Positions 26,997 to 35,757 of a stretch of DNA of 64,000 nt are shown here, one piece after another. The notes under the pieces are model-generated. The model made no database searches. It was not told the origin of the DNA and saw nothing but the letters and a program-made list of their open reading frames with translations. Each line of letters opens with the position of its first letter. Within the stretch, counting starts at the first letter, position 1. The stretch is from Ktedonospora formicarum (GTDB lineage: Bacteria; Chloroflexota; Ktedonobacteria; Ktedonobacterales; Ktedonobacteraceae): NCBI RefSeq assembly GCF_016587355.1, contig NZ_BNJF01000003.1, positions 248,001-312,000 of the forward strand, written 5' to 3'. Made by a program: the position numbers and the translations under genes.

Positions 26997-27098
26997 ATGG
27001 TGTGCCTGAATTGGGGCCATCTGATGCGACCCGAAGTTGCTAGGGACCTAGAACGGCTGACACGCGACCTAGCGGAGGTGTTGGGGATCACGATCTAA
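26997..27098 (+). CDS. Short conserved ORF, copy 4 (33 aa)
   Basis: Reads MVCLNWGHLM, then RPEVARDLERLTRDLAEVL and GITI; closest to the apparent consensus. Uses TAA where the other copies use TAG. The stretch AATGATAGAT before the ATG parallels AATGAGAGAT at copy 1. Downstream is the second copy of the stem-loop block. Confidence 0.5.
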   Translation: MVCLNWGHLMRPEVARDLERLTRDLAEVLGITI

Positions 27099-27202
27099 GA
27101 GCGTATGGCGAGAAGGAGGAATGGTGGAGCCCACACCCATTCCTCCCTTCCCATACCATGGCCTCCAGAGGTCGTGCCTTTTCTGAAGGCAAACCCTAGC
27201 AG
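27099..27202 (+). repeat. Stem-loop block after short-ORF copy 4
   Basis: Partner of 21491-21597, with only a handful of differences. The main hairpin (GAAGGAGGAATGG with CCATTCCTCCCTTC) shows a compensating pair change at the loop-proximal end relative to the other copy, which hints at selection on the structure. Confidence 0.6.
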
Positions 27203-27636
27203 TTCTTGGGAGAACAGAGAGCTGCTCGGGGACCACATCTCTCTTCTCCCTTGGTGGTCAGTGTGACAAGTGTGGTTTTAGGGGCAATGCCAACGGTGAT
27301 TCCTTCTTCCTAGAGCGCAGTGGTGATCTTCTGTAACTCTTCAACAAACTTTGAGGGCGACCGATACCATGTCTTCAGCTCATCAGGAAAACGAGTGGAT
27401 AAGAGTTCTTTCAACTGCTTTGGCTTCCCGCTCCGCTCCTGCATTTCTTACATCAAGATGCAGGGAGGCTGGAAGAGCACCGATGATCTCAGTGGTGCTA
27501 GCTTTCTCTCTTTGTGGATCAACGTGGCCTCAGCCTCTATCGCTCCCATGTTGATCTGAATCACCCTCTCAGTGAGCGCTCATTGCTTCGCCTCGTATTT
27601 TTGTGTTACAACGCTTCCGCTGTCTGATGGCTCTCA
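27203..27636. other. Gene-free region
   Basis: No convincing gene on either strand. Frames on the plus strand are short and Ser/Cys-rich. Possibly a fully decayed gene. Confidence 0.3.
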
Positions 27637-28227
27637 TCAGGAGTGAGTCGTCTTGTAAGTAAAAATCGCGATGCTCGCCATGATTACAATGCCAATGAGG
27701 AGCAAACCTCCACCAGTAAAACTTATCCAGTTATTTCTGGAGTAATCTTTGGGATGTTCACGATATTCGTTTGCTGTATAGACTGTAAGCGATTGCTTCT
27801 CATTATCCAGGGCTTTTTGTGGATCATATCCAATTGTAATCTGAACAATATGGCAACCAACCCCTTTAGTAGGTTCCGCAGGCCTGCCAAGAGTGAAATT
27901 GAGGTCGTTCGTTGCATCGATATTTTGTGTGTTGCCAGCATCGTACACAAGGGATATGGTGTCGCATCCATAAACCTGAGAGGGCTTTTGTTCTGGTGAG
28001 AAATCATTTGGCCGGAGAAAATAGATTGAGCCATCAACCAACTGGAGATAATAAATGGGGGCAGAACTTTGTGTAGATGTAGGAGATAGAGAGGTTGATG
28101 TTTCGCTTGAGGAAACATCAACCATTTGTTTGGTCACCTGCTTATACGTAATATACTCTGATCGAGATATATTGATGATCCCCACATAAATTGCACTGAA
28201 TCCTCCAGCCACTACAGCAGTGCACAT
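27637..28227 (-). CDS. Bitopic membrane protein, function unknown (196 aa)
   Basis: One helix at each end (TAVVAGGFSAIYVGIINI and GGGLLLIGIVIMASIAIF) and about 145 polar residues between, with YYLQLVDGSIYFLRPNDF and ISLVYDAGN strands. The Ser/Thr-rich stretch near residue 45 is a linker. The topology suggests a domain outside the membrane held by both ends. The neighbour at 28296 has a similar lay-out (helices then an outside domain), and they may form a pair. No clear ribosome site; start uncertain. No family recognised. Confidence 0.6.
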   Translation of the reverse strand: MCTAVVAGGFSAIYVGIINISRSEYITYKQVTKQMVDVSSSETSTSLSPTSTQSSAPIYYLQLVDGSIYFLRPNDFSPEQKPSQVYGCDTISLVYDAGNTQNIDATNDLNFTLGRPAEPTKGVGCHIVQITIGYDPQKALDNEKQSLTVYTANEYREHPKDYSRNNWISFTGGGLLLIGIVIMASIAIFTYKTTHS

Positions 28228-28295
28228 AAAGATTGATCCTCAAAACAAAATGAAATCACGTGGAGGTTCTGTCGAAGAACCTTCCCAAAAACACT

Positions 28296-29000
28296 TTATG
28301 ATGAGAGTGGATACTCGTACTTTATTGATGCAGAACCGTACTTGCATTCAATAACGAGATAATGATGAATAACCTGTAAAAAGACCTTGGAAGTGGGATA
28401 GGGATATTTGCTCACGGCATCAGGAAGCACTGAACCAACTTTCTCGACCTGATGGCACCACCATCCAAACGGATCGCACTGGTAGAGATAGAAATCTTCC
28501 TGTATGAGGGAGTCATTCCAGCTCTCAGTACTCGCTACATAGTACGTGTGACCCTCTACAACGAGACTGGCTTTAGGCGTATATTTGCAGCCCACAAAGC
28601 TGGGGCATCCCCCCACAGCTCCCAGGCTAAGTCCGCCCATCAGGAGGAGCAACAGCCCAAAGAGGACAATGAAAGCACAACCACGCAGACGCATCCTGTC
28701 ATGCCTTTCTTCTTTCCACCACCAGAAAAAGAAACTACAAGCAAGAATCCAGGGAAGAACGTCGACCAGCCTATACAATAGTAAAAAAGGATAAAAGAAA
28801 GGAAGAGCAGGAAAAAATTTCAATAGATCAATGATGCCAAGGAGCACAAAAATCCCCCCTAGAAGAAGAGGCCAATACCTAAGTAGCCGTTTGTTGGTAG
28901 ATTGATCTCTCAATGAGGTATCCTCCAGAATGTTTTCCTCTAAATATTCCAGATGGTGTATCCAGGCACAATGCCTTGAGTGCGTTGCTGGAGACTTCAT
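28296..29000 (-). CDS. Membrane protein with outside domain, function unknown (234 aa)
   Basis: Three to four helices in the first half (LLLGGIFVLLGIIDLLKFF, an FLLLYRLV segment, CAFIVLFGLLLLLMGGL), then a polar domain of about 95 residues with Cys residues that could pair (GGCPSFVGCKYT, YQCDPFGWWCHQ) and strand-rich text VVEGHTYYVAS. GATGGGGAC precedes the ATG. It lies just beyond the truncated signal-peptide remnant at 29008. No family recognised. Confidence 0.6.
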   Translation of the reverse strand: MKSPATHSRHCAWIHHLEYLEENILEDTSLRDQSTNKRLLRYWPLLLGGIFVLLGIIDLLKFFPALPFFYPFLLLYRLVDVLPWILACSFFFWWWKEERHDRMRLRGCAFIVLFGLLLLLMGGLSLGAVGGCPSFVGCKYTPKASLVVEGHTYYVASTESWNDSLIQEDFYLYQCDPFGWWCHQVEKVGSVLPDAVSKYPYPTSKVFLQVIHHYLVIECKYGSASIKYEYPLSS

Positions 29001-29007
29001 GTCCCCA

Positions 29008-29130
29008 TCAAGGATAATGAGCTACACCCATTTGATGGCGCGAAGGCTCAATCCTTGTGGGCACCGCTGTAGATGCCAGTGCAGCGACGAGAAGGATGCT
29101 ACATGATATTATTTCCAAAGCTTTTCTCAT
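29008..29130 (-). pseudogene. Signal-peptide remnant of the secreted protein family
   Basis: MRKALEIISCSILLVAALA matches the signal peptide of the gene at 2834-3250, and the DNA upstream (to 29238) also matches. After 40 codons the frame stops and the peptidoglycan-binding domain is missing. The upstream regulatory region and signal sequence survive without the mature protein. Confidence 0.6.
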
Positions 29131-29212
29131 TGTAGGTTTCCCCTTGTCCGGAACAACAGAATGGTACAACGTCTTTACATACAAAAAAGTGTACAAGAAA
29201 AAAAGGCGTGCA

Positions 29213-29238
29213 CCAGGACAATAACCGGACACCTTTCC
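29213..29238. repeat. 29-bp dispersed motif, copy 2
   Basis: CCAGGACAATAACCGGAC followed by ACCTTTCC, matching 3334-3362 with a few changes. It lies at the same distance and orientation relative to a signal-peptide start as copy 1. Confidence 0.5.
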
Positions 29239-29314
29239 TCAAATTCTTTATTTATTACTTTTGTGGCTTCCTATCATATAGGGCTATCCTTGGGTAGTGA
29301 GATTGAGAGGAGCG

Positions 29315-29625
29315 AAGCAACGATGGAGCGATTAGACCGTGTATACACTTCGACTATTGAGGAACAGATAGACTGGCATTTGGAAGACGGAACCGATACA
29401 CCGTATGTCTGCCCAGATGCCAGGGCACTGCGACATTGGTTTCTCCATCGGGAAACGGGCGAGGTGAGGCATGCGCGCTGTGATCGCTGGCCGTGTCTGT
29501 ATTGTGGGCCTCGCAAGGTGGATCTGTGGCGACAAGTGATGGCTGAAGCTGAACCAACTCTAACAATATCCTGAAATATACGAATTTGCGTTTCACATAA
29601 ATATGGCGTCTCCACATGGGTATGA
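29315..29625 (+). repeat. About 300-bp dispersed repeat, copy 2
   Basis: Partner of 19298-19600 (see there). Here the tail ends CACATGGGTATGATGTG and the short ORF that follows (29622) is cut after MMCWN, so the repeat ends or diverges there. Confidence 0.6.
29323..29574 (+). pseudogene. Truncated protein with a CXXC-G motif
   Basis: MERLDRVYTSTIEEQIDWHL runs to DRWPCLYCGPRKVDLWRQVM and then ends at EPTLTIS after 83 residues. The HARCDRWPCLYCGPRK stretch resembles the N-terminal zinc region of some rolling-circle-type replication proteins, and the next expected part (the catalytic domain) is missing. The same cut in the second copy shows it is a copied fragment. GAGAGG precedes the ATG, so the fragment could still be translated. 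Confidence 0.5.
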
Positions 29626-29751
29626 TGTGTTGGAACGAGAGTCCTGGAGACCGATAGTGCAGTCGTACACACCGACCAGCCTGGAAAGCCGAACTGAGTA
29701 CCACCACTGCAAGTAGAGAAGGGGCAACGCGGAACGAACGATCCTCGAAAA

Positions 29752-30133
29752 TCACCGTTTGCTCCACTGCCCGGACCTGCGTGTTGCTTCAGGCAAAACA
29801 CGCATCACTTTCGCAAGAACTCCCTCAAAGCCAGCCGAAGTCTGCGCAAACCCTTGCTCTCGCGTTCTCAATAGTGAGAGCGTCAGCGCAAAGGACGCCT
29901 CTTGAGTGAAAATCAGCGGGGGGAAGTTTATAGCCAGACCGTAGCCGATAGGCTCCATAACGGCCTCGTTCCGCTTCTACGGGAATACCCAGATCTCCAA
30001 GTATCTCAATATAATCTCGCGCGGTGCAGATATTAACCTCCAGCCGTCGAGCGAGTTCGGCACCCGTCATGCATCCATACGATTGCAAGAGTTCGAGGAC
30101 GGTGAGGACACGGGCCGTTGGGCGATACACCAT
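29752..30133 (-). pseudogene. DeoR/WYL-type regulator, frameshifted and truncated
   Basis: MVYRPTARVLTVLELLQSYG opens a helix-turn-helix (GCMTGAELARRLEVNICTAR) followed by the usual wing (GIPVEAERGRYGAYRL). The frame shifts at a run of six C near 29927: PPLIFTQEASFALTLSLLRT continues in the next frame and ends at 29752. No WYL domain follows, so the C-terminal ligand-binding half is lost. AGAGGAAA precedes the ATG. It is divergent from the VOC gene at 30257, which it presumably regulated. Confidence 0.7.
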
Positions 30134-30256
30134 TCTTCTTTTTCCTCTGCCAAACACTTCTCTATTAGGGTCAATTTTACCACCTTTTCCAGGTAGACTA
30201 CAAAGCATGAAGACGGTGCCGAGAGATCTGCATCGAGAAGAAAAGGAAGTATATCT

Positions 30257-31059
30257 ATGATTCACTCTACCCCTGGAACCCCCACCTGGGTTGAACTGTG
30301 TTCGCCAGATGTTGAGGTATCTGTCTCCTTCTATCGTGAGCTGTTCGGCTGGGAAGCAAGCGAGGCCTCTTTCCTCTCTGGCTCCCAAATGTTTTCCTCT
30401 GGAGGCAAGATTGTCTCTGGCGTCAGGCCCTTGCATGACCTGCAGATCTCACCCCAGTGGATAACCTATGTCTCGACCGACGATGCGGCCCAAACCATGA
30501 ACCATGTTCAGGAGGCGGGGGGAAGGTGCTGATAGAGGAAGCGGGTCGAGACTCGAAAATGGGAATGATCAAGCTCCAGGACCCGGTGGGTGCGGTGTTT
30601 GGAGTCTTCCAGAAGGACCTGTTCGGCGGTGCGCAGGTTTTCAATCAGCCAATCTCGCTTACATTTAACCTTCTGATGACGCGCCAACCTCATGCCGCGA
30701 AATGGTTCTATTCCAAGATCTTTGGCTGGGAGCCGCGCGACCGCGAATTTGGAGGGATGGAGTTTACCTACTTTTTTCATGGGGTACGCGGCGTTGCAGG
30801 ATTGATGGCAATGAACGAGCGATGGCCGCAAGTTGTCCCATCGCACTGGCAGGTCTCTTTCTCAGTCGATGATGCTGATGCACTCGCCGCACGCGCTGTC
30901 AAACTGGGTGGGAAAGCACAACCTGTGCTCGCCTCCCCCTTCGGGCGAAGCGTCCTGATTACTGATCCGCATGGAGCCACATTCTCCCTGAGCCAACAGA
31001 CGCCAGAGGTACGTGCTGCCGTTCAGACTCCTGAGGGAGTTCTGGCTCATCTGGTCTAA
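30257..31059 (+). pseudogene. Two-domain VOC (glyoxalase/bleomycin-resistance) protein, one-base frameshift
   Basis: The vicinal-oxygen-chelate fold binds a metal and small ligands. Domain 1: TPGTPTWVELCSPDVEVS, YRELFGWEAS. Domain 2: LMTRQPHAAKWFYSKIFGWE, HWQVSFSVDDADALAARAV, ending DPHGATFSLSQ. Between them EAGG-RC ends one frame and EAGGKVLIEEAG continues the other; one G missing from a run of six at about 30520 accounts for it. The joined protein is about 267 aa, normal for the tandem-VOC group. The AAGGAAG leader is eight bases from the ATG. Forms a likely operon with the next gene. Confidence 0.78.
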
Positions 31060-31107
31060 TTAGAAGAAAGTTTGACGGAAATAGACAAAACACGAGGAGA
31101 TAGAGCG

Positions 31108-31410
31108 ATGTACGCAATCATACGTCAAATCACGATCCAACCCCACCTTGTGGAAGAGGCAATCAAAATCACGGGGCAGGTTTTTCTGCCCGTTCTCAGG
31201 AACGAACCAGGATTTGTCGATTTCTATTCTATTCTCGTTGCAGAGAACGAGGCGATGAGTATCAGTTTCTTTGAGACCAAGGAGGAGGCTGAAGAAGGGA
31301 ATAGAAAAGCATTAGAGTGGGCCAAAGAACAACTCTTCCCTCTTGCTCTGGGTCCTGCTGAAATTATAGGAGTGGGAAAGGTCGTGCTCCACCAGAGAAA
31401 AGAGGGCTGA
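31108..31410 (+). CDS. ABM-domain (antibiotic biosynthesis monooxygenase-like) protein
   Basis: A 100-aa single-domain dimeric alpha/beta barrel protein: MYAIIRQITIQPHLVEEAIK, then VLRNEPGFVDFYSI, and the closing FFETKEEAEEGN. Members include cofactor-free monooxygenases and many of unknown role. GAGGAG nine bases upstream fixes the start and drops 12 codons from the longest frame. It follows the VOC gene by 48 bp; VOC and ABM proteins are often found together in small-molecule detoxification clusters. Confidence 0.75.
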   Translation: MYAIIRQITIQPHLVEEAIKITGQVFLPVLRNEPGFVDFYSILVAENEAMSISFFETKEEAEEGNRKALEWAKEQLFPLALGPAEIIGVGKVVLHQRKEG

Positions 31411-31485
31411 AAGAAACAGGCCCAGACGCTCGGTAAAGTGACCATCTGTCAGAACTGAAGTGGAAAGGGACGCTAAATTCTCCTG

Positions 31486-31673
31486 GAGTTGACCAGCTTT
31501 AGAAGCGTTTATGGAGTGCAAAGAGTTGTTTTCCCTCGTTCTCATTGTGCGAACAGGCCACATCTGTATTGCCACTCATGCCCCACGATAAAAAACATCG
31601 CTTCTCACACGCGCTTTTCACATGCGTATGACGTGTCTATGAATGAGAGATATGGTGTGCTGGAATTTTAGTC
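31486..31673 (+). repeat. Dispersed repeat, copy B, with a short-ORF start
   Basis: Partner of 17345-17488. The matching run ends in GAATGAGAGATATGGTGTG, where a short ORF starts at 31652 (MVCWNFSH) but leaves the family sequence after eight residues. So the repeat includes the 5' end of the short ORF. Confidence 0.55.
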
Positions 31674-32243
31674 ATCCTCCAGCACATACTTCCACATCAC
31701 GTTCCCCTGGGTCCGATCTATGAGCCTCACCTACTCCCCTATCCCATACCTCCCCTCATCGGTCAGTGGCCATAGACCTGCGCATACTGCCGGTAGATCC
31801 GCATCCTTCGTTCCACATCCTTCCGCATCGCATCCATGCTCTCCTTCCTATGCTGCTGCTCTCGTTGCTTCTCTGGCGCTTCTTTGCGCCTTTTTCCCTC
31901 TTACCCTATCACATCCTCACATGCCCTTGTCAACCGCCAACCCTGAACCAAGAGATTGCTTTTCTTCATGCGTTTCTCGGCCAGCACTTCTCCGCAAGAC
32001 ACCCTCTTCCAAAACCTCCAGTGCCTTCCTCTTTCCTGGTTCGCACCCGTCCAGCGAGGGGAAAGGAATGCTCTCTGCGCCACCCTAGACCTTCCCTACA
32101 ATTACCTCGGATTCCAATTCTATACACACGCGCATTCTCACTCAGGAAAAGAGCCGTTCGCCTGCGCTGATCTCTCATTCTCCCCTCAACAGAGAAACAA
32201 GTAGTCTACGCAAAACAGGAAGAGCAAGCTTCTCACGCAACCT
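31674..32243. other. Degenerate region with a minus-strand coding remnant
   Basis: On the minus strand at 31760-31905 the text KQREQQQHRKESMDAMRKDV, then ERRMRIYRQYAQVYGH and stop reads as a real, highly charged helical C-terminus. The upstream part is closed by stops. The rest has no convincing frame. Family not recognised. Confidence 0.35.
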
Positions 32244-32272
32244 GACCGGAAAGTGGCCGTTTCCTGTCCTGG
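32244..32272. repeat. 29-bp dispersed motif, copy 3 (inverted)
   Basis: GACCGGAAAGTGGCCG followed by TTTCCTGTCCTGG is the complement of the motif at 3334-3362 with about four changes. No signal-peptide gene is attached here. Confidence 0.45.
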
Positions 32273-32624
32273 CCCTCACTTCCTTTTCCTTCTATACTCA
32301 AGCTAACAAGCTTTTTGGGGTCCTGGCTTGAGTGTTTCGCTCGCTTTGCGCTTCTCACTCGCCGGAGAGGGTCTGGTTTCTGGTCCCCTTGCCTCCCCCT
32401 AGGCACGTGCTCTTCTCGCTTTCCTGCTGCCGCTTTCCTGCTGTGCGCGGAAGACACAAAGAGCCACGCTCCAATGACCACCACACTGTCTCTCTAGCCT
32501 CAGAAGAAAGGAGCATCTCAACAGAAGAGGACACAGCACTGGTACTTTTTCAGAGGAGGTACGTCTTTCCACCTATTGGGATACCGTTCCATTCGTTCCA
32601 ACCTCGAGAGAAAGGCTCTCTCAT

Positions 32625-32816
32625 ATGGATCACAGGCGTAATAACACCCGCAATACGATCGACAAGCGGAAAGCTCAACAGAAGGAGAAGGCAAAAGAGC
32701 CAGACCGCACTCAGCAAACGATCGACAAGCGGAAAGCTCAACAGAAGGAGAAGGCAAAGGAGCCGGACCGCACTCGCGAAACCATCGCCAAGTGGAGAAA
32801 GAAGGACAAGCGGTAA
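32625..32816 (+). CDS. Small lysine-rich repeat protein (63 aa)
   Basis: Two direct copies of a 21-residue unit (TIDKRKAQQKEKAKEPDRT plus two residues), then a broken third (TIAKWRKKDKR). The DNA repeat is 63 bp (32655-32717 and 32718-32780), differing at about four positions. The product is a charged helix, very basic, and could bind nucleic acid, but there is no family to support that. AAAGG lies seven bases before the ATG. It may also be chance coding in a tandem repeat. Confidence 0.4.
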   Translation: MDHRRNNTRNTIDKRKAQQKEKAKEPDRTQQTIDKRKAQQKEKAKEPDRTRETIAKWRKKDKR

Positions 32817-33048
32817 TTTCGCCTCACCCTTCTCGTTCTAGAGCATTCTCCCTGACAATCCCTCCTAAGAGATACCAGAAAACCAAGAGCAGCCAAGAGC
32901 AACCAAAGGAGGTGCTTGACAACTTTCTCGGCTTCTGTCAATTCGTGCAGGACTGTTGAAGCTTCTCAGTGGTTCAAGCGAACCGTTGTTAGAAAACAGA
33001 TGTTGTATATGCATACTTGCTAGTGAAGGGTAAGGTGTCCATGCTTCA

Positions 33049-33579
33049 GTGCTAGACGCTGGCTACGGATACCACAACCTCTTCACATGGCAATGGGAAC
33101 CTACTCATCCCAGGAAGGGGCTGAGGCAATTGGACGGCAAATACACGCTGAACATGTACACACTGCACGAACAGTTGAACGACGAGTACGCCAAGCTGAA
33201 CGATAGGCGGGACGAACTAACCCGCCAGCTCGAAGAGCTACTCGAACAGCTCGATGCAGGGTCCATCAAGCGTACGAGCGACGAGTCGTGGTCGCTCGCG
33301 AAGCTGCGGCAAGTGTTCAAACCGTCCAGCACGCGCACTCAAGAGGCGTGGGAAAAGTTCTACGACATGCAGCGGGAGCAGCAGGAGATCACAAACTCTT
33401 ACGTGGATCTCGCTCTGAAGTACGACGGTCTCGCCCGGCGGTTCAGCGAGAAAGGCAGGCGTCCCGAACGGGCGCTGGCACGCCAGCAGCGCGAACTGCG
33501 TGAGCGGCATGAGGTCGTGGACTCCAAGTACGAGCAATTCGAGAACCGGTACCACGAAAGGATCTGGGGGGACGTGTAA
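33049..33579 (+). CDS. Coiled-coil protein, function unknown (up to 176 aa)
   Basis: From residue 36 on the protein is almost wholly heptad helix: LHEQLNDEYAKLNDRRDELT, LEELLEQLDAG, a break at IKRTSDESWSLAKLRQVF, then more helix to YEQFENRYHERIWGDV. The first 35 residues from the GTG at 33049 contain LDAGYGYHNLFTWQWEP, which is unlike the rest. The start is uncertain, as no good ribosome site precedes either the GTG or the ATG at 33154. The G/C pattern at third positions is strong, so the frame is real. A perfect hairpin follows the stop. Codon use is more GC-rich than in the neighbours, which hints at transfer. Confidence 0.65.
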   Translation: MLDAGYGYHNLFTWQWEPTHPRKGLRQLDGKYTLNMYTLHEQLNDEYAKLNDRRDELTRQLEELLEQLDAGSIKRTSDESWSLAKLRQVFKPSSTRTQEAWEKFYDMQREQQEITNSYVDLALKYDGLARRFSEKGRRPERALARQQRELRERHEVVDSKYEQFENRYHERIWGDV

Positions 33580-33616
33580 CCAGCTCAACCGCGTGAAGAG
33601 GAAGGAGGTGGTGAAC

Positions 33617-33647
33617 GCAAGGGGGCTACGAATCGTAGCCCCCTTGC
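33617..33647. terminator. Perfect 15-bp palindromic hairpin after the coiled-coil gene
   Basis: GCAAGGGGGCTACGA and its complement around a single central A. It lies 38 bp after the stop. No T-run follows, so this is terminator-like rather than a textbook intrinsic terminator. Confidence 0.6.
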
Positions 33648-34240
33648 GGCCCCCTCAGGACCACAACCTCTATCCAAAACAATGCTTCTAACGTGTCCAC
33701 TGGCATTTTCTGTACCGCACACTCCACTTGTTTCCACATCTGATATATGTATACTGCCTTTCAAAACGTGGTAAAACGTATTACCACAGTTCTCATTGCT
33801 GCATGTGCATCGGACAGGAAATCTCTTTGACTTCTACGCTGCTTTGATGCTTATGCAGCACACCGCACTCAGATTGAGTGTGTGGCATCGGGTAGACCGC
33901 GAGCGAGGTACTTTACAGCCCTTTTCTCCCAGTCCGCCGAGTAGCCAGGAGGCGTTGCCGCCTCCAAGCCCTCTAAGAATGAAGTAGGGCACTGGCGAGG
34001 TACTTTTTACCCTTTTCCATTGCCCCCTTCCCAAACTGTACAGGCCCGCGTTTTTCGCTCTCTGGCTCCTTTGCGGCTTGATGAGTCTCGCCTGACTGTT
34101 TCTGATCAACGAGAGCAAAGCATCTTCACCACTCCGCATAACAGGCCACCTTCTCCGCTCTCACCATCTCGTTGCGCATCACGTGGGCACTGAGGAAGCA
34201 AGATGTGCTCGCTCCTGGCACTTCTATTGATCTTGAGATC
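33648..34240. other. Gene-free region
   Basis: Contains an inverted repeat GTGGTAA/TTACCAC around AACGTA (33768-33787). ACCGCGAGCGAGGTACTTTAC and GGCACTGGCGAGGTACTTTTTACC near 33895 and 33990 are partial direct repeats. No gene is supported. Confidence 0.35.
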
Positions 34241-35170
34241 TTACTTTGACAGTGAGCCACCAAGGAGCAGGCACCAGGTATCTAAATCTGCAACATCTTT
34301 GACTTGCAGATGGTGTTGCTGCCGAAACAGCCGGAGGGCTTTGACAGTTTGAGGGCCAAATTCTCCATCGACAGTTAATTGAGATACCAGGTGGAGTTCT
34401 CGAAGACGTTCTTGCAGGGCGCTAACCTGGCTACCCCGGCTTCCTGTATCAGTAGGCATGATAAGTAGCTCCCAAGTGGAGCTATTGACGATACCATCTT
34501 CTGGTAAGTGGTGATCCTTCTGAAACGCCTTCACTGCAAACTGTGTCACTGGTCCAAAAATACCATCTACACCAGTAGAGCCAATATCGTATTGGCGTGC
34601 TTGGAGCATCCATTGAACCACACGAGCTAAAGCTGTCTGATGATGGAGGTCGTAAGCGGCAGTAGGCCAATGGCGAGGCGAAGGAGTTTGTTGTCCTTGG
34701 AAGGAAAACCAGGCCAATGTGCCGCCAGCCAGGGTAATGCCCCCTAGAGCGATGCCTCCAGCTACTAGGGCACGACGCCGAGAGAGGAAATATCGTTTGG
34801 GAGAGGAAGATATTACACCTTCATCTGATATGTGAGCACTCTGGATGTGTGAAGGATCTTCGGAACGAGAAGCAATCTCCTCTTCTAGAGGATCAAGCAC
34901 AAAGCCCAGAGCTTCTGGGGTCATTTGGAAGGTTCCACAGAGTCGATTCAACTGCTGGGGTTGTGGACGGGATACCCCATTTTCCCAGCGACTGATTGTC
35001 TCTTTTGCGACACCAATCCGCTCTGCCAAATCCCCTTGTGACCATGCATGCTTCCTGCGAGCCTGGCGCAGCAATGAATTTGGTTGTGCGGTTGGCTTTG
35101 TGCTTTTTTTCTGCTGAATGTCGTGCAACTCACGTTCAGGCAAGTATCCATCTTGTCTGCTTTCGCTCAT
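34241..35170 (-). CDS. Transmembrane XRE regulator with C-terminal peptidoglycan-binding-like repeats
   Basis: A 309-aa protein in three parts. Residues 35-90: an XRE helix-turn-helix (ARRKHAWSQGDLAERIGVAK, then ETISRWENGVSRPQPQQL). Residues 133-155: one membrane helix (ALVAGGIALGGITLAGGTLAW) after basic residues SRRRA, so DNA binding is inside and the rest outside. Residues 175-305: two PG_binding_1-like repeats (STGVDGIFGPVTQFAVKAFQ and LTVDGEFGPQTVKALRLFRQ). This is a one-piece sensor that could couple cell-wall state to transcription. The inverted repeat at 35400 may be its operator. No clear ribosome site; the first Met gives a normal layout. Confidence 0.82.
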   Translation of the reverse strand: MSESRQDGYLPERELHDIQQKKSTKPTAQPNSLLRQARRKHAWSQGDLAERIGVAKETISRWENGVSRPQPQQLNRLCGTFQMTPEALGFVLDPLEEEIASRSEDPSHIQSAHISDEGVISSSPKRYFLSRRRALVAGGIALGGITLAGGTLAWFSFQGQQTPSPRHWPTAAYDLHHQTALARVVQWMLQARQYDIGSTGVDGIFGPVTQFAVKAFQKDHHLPEDGIVNSSTWELLIMPTDTGSRGSQVSALQERLRELHLVSQLTVDGEFGPQTVKALRLFRQQHHLQVKDVADLDTWCLLLGGSLSK

Positions 35171-35279
35171 CAGCAGCCATTCTCCTTTACATGTAGCATC
35201 TGGATTTTTCTATATTATATCGTTTTTGTGACCAATAGGCAAAACAAGGTTTTAATGTATATACTTTTTTTTACATTGA

Positions 35280-35757
35280 TAGTTTAATTTTAAAATGCTG
35301 GGCGAGAGAGGTTTCTTTATCGTGTAGAACGATATTTTTACGATCTATGAAGATTTTGTGTTCATGGTACTCATTCTCAGTAAGCACTTGCTATGTGTTT
35401 TTGCGATGACAAACGATTTGTCATTCGTTTGTCATCGCAAACGCAACGATTTGTCATTCCCTTTGACATAAATATCGAGTACGCTTGCTCTTACACAATC
35501 TATGATAAGCCATACAGAAGTGAAGGAATAAAGAATGAACTAGGCAAGATAGAAAGAAAAAGCTATGCGGTAGACGTTAAGATTAACATTGCGTTTGTAG
35601 CGAGATAGCATGCCTGAGCGGATCTGCTAACACTGTGGTATTTGCAAATTGATGATCCATCAGTGGAGAGAGACGTTCCTCGTGTGCACTATTCTACTGT
35701 CTTCATATCACTATATATAAAATAATAAATAAAAATTCAGAAGAGGTGAACTATTCT
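35280..35757. other. AT-rich divergent intergenic region
   Basis: Separates two divergent XRE-domain genes. It has low GC relative to the window, long T and A runs, the 17-bp inverted repeat at 35400 and a further half-site (CGATTTGTCATTC) at 35447. No gene is accepted in it. Confidence 0.5.
35400..35441. promoter_or_regulatory. 17-bp perfect inverted repeat, candidate operator
   Basis: TTTGCGATGACAAACGA (35400-35416) and its complement (35425-35441) around TTTGTCAT. Part of the arm repeats directly as CGATTTGTCATTC at 35414 and 35447. It lies 230 bp upstream of the transmembrane regulator and 317 bp upstream of the NB-ARC gene, so it may bind either helix-turn-helix protein. Confidence 0.5.

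Noticed and set aside
32655..32780. CRISPR-like repeats
   Set aside because: Only two contiguous coding units without spacers; no cas gene. No CRISPR array was seen anywhere in the window.
35393..35608. 71-codon frame across the inverted repeat
   Set aside because: Starts inside the palindrome and has no ribosome site; the region looks regulatory.
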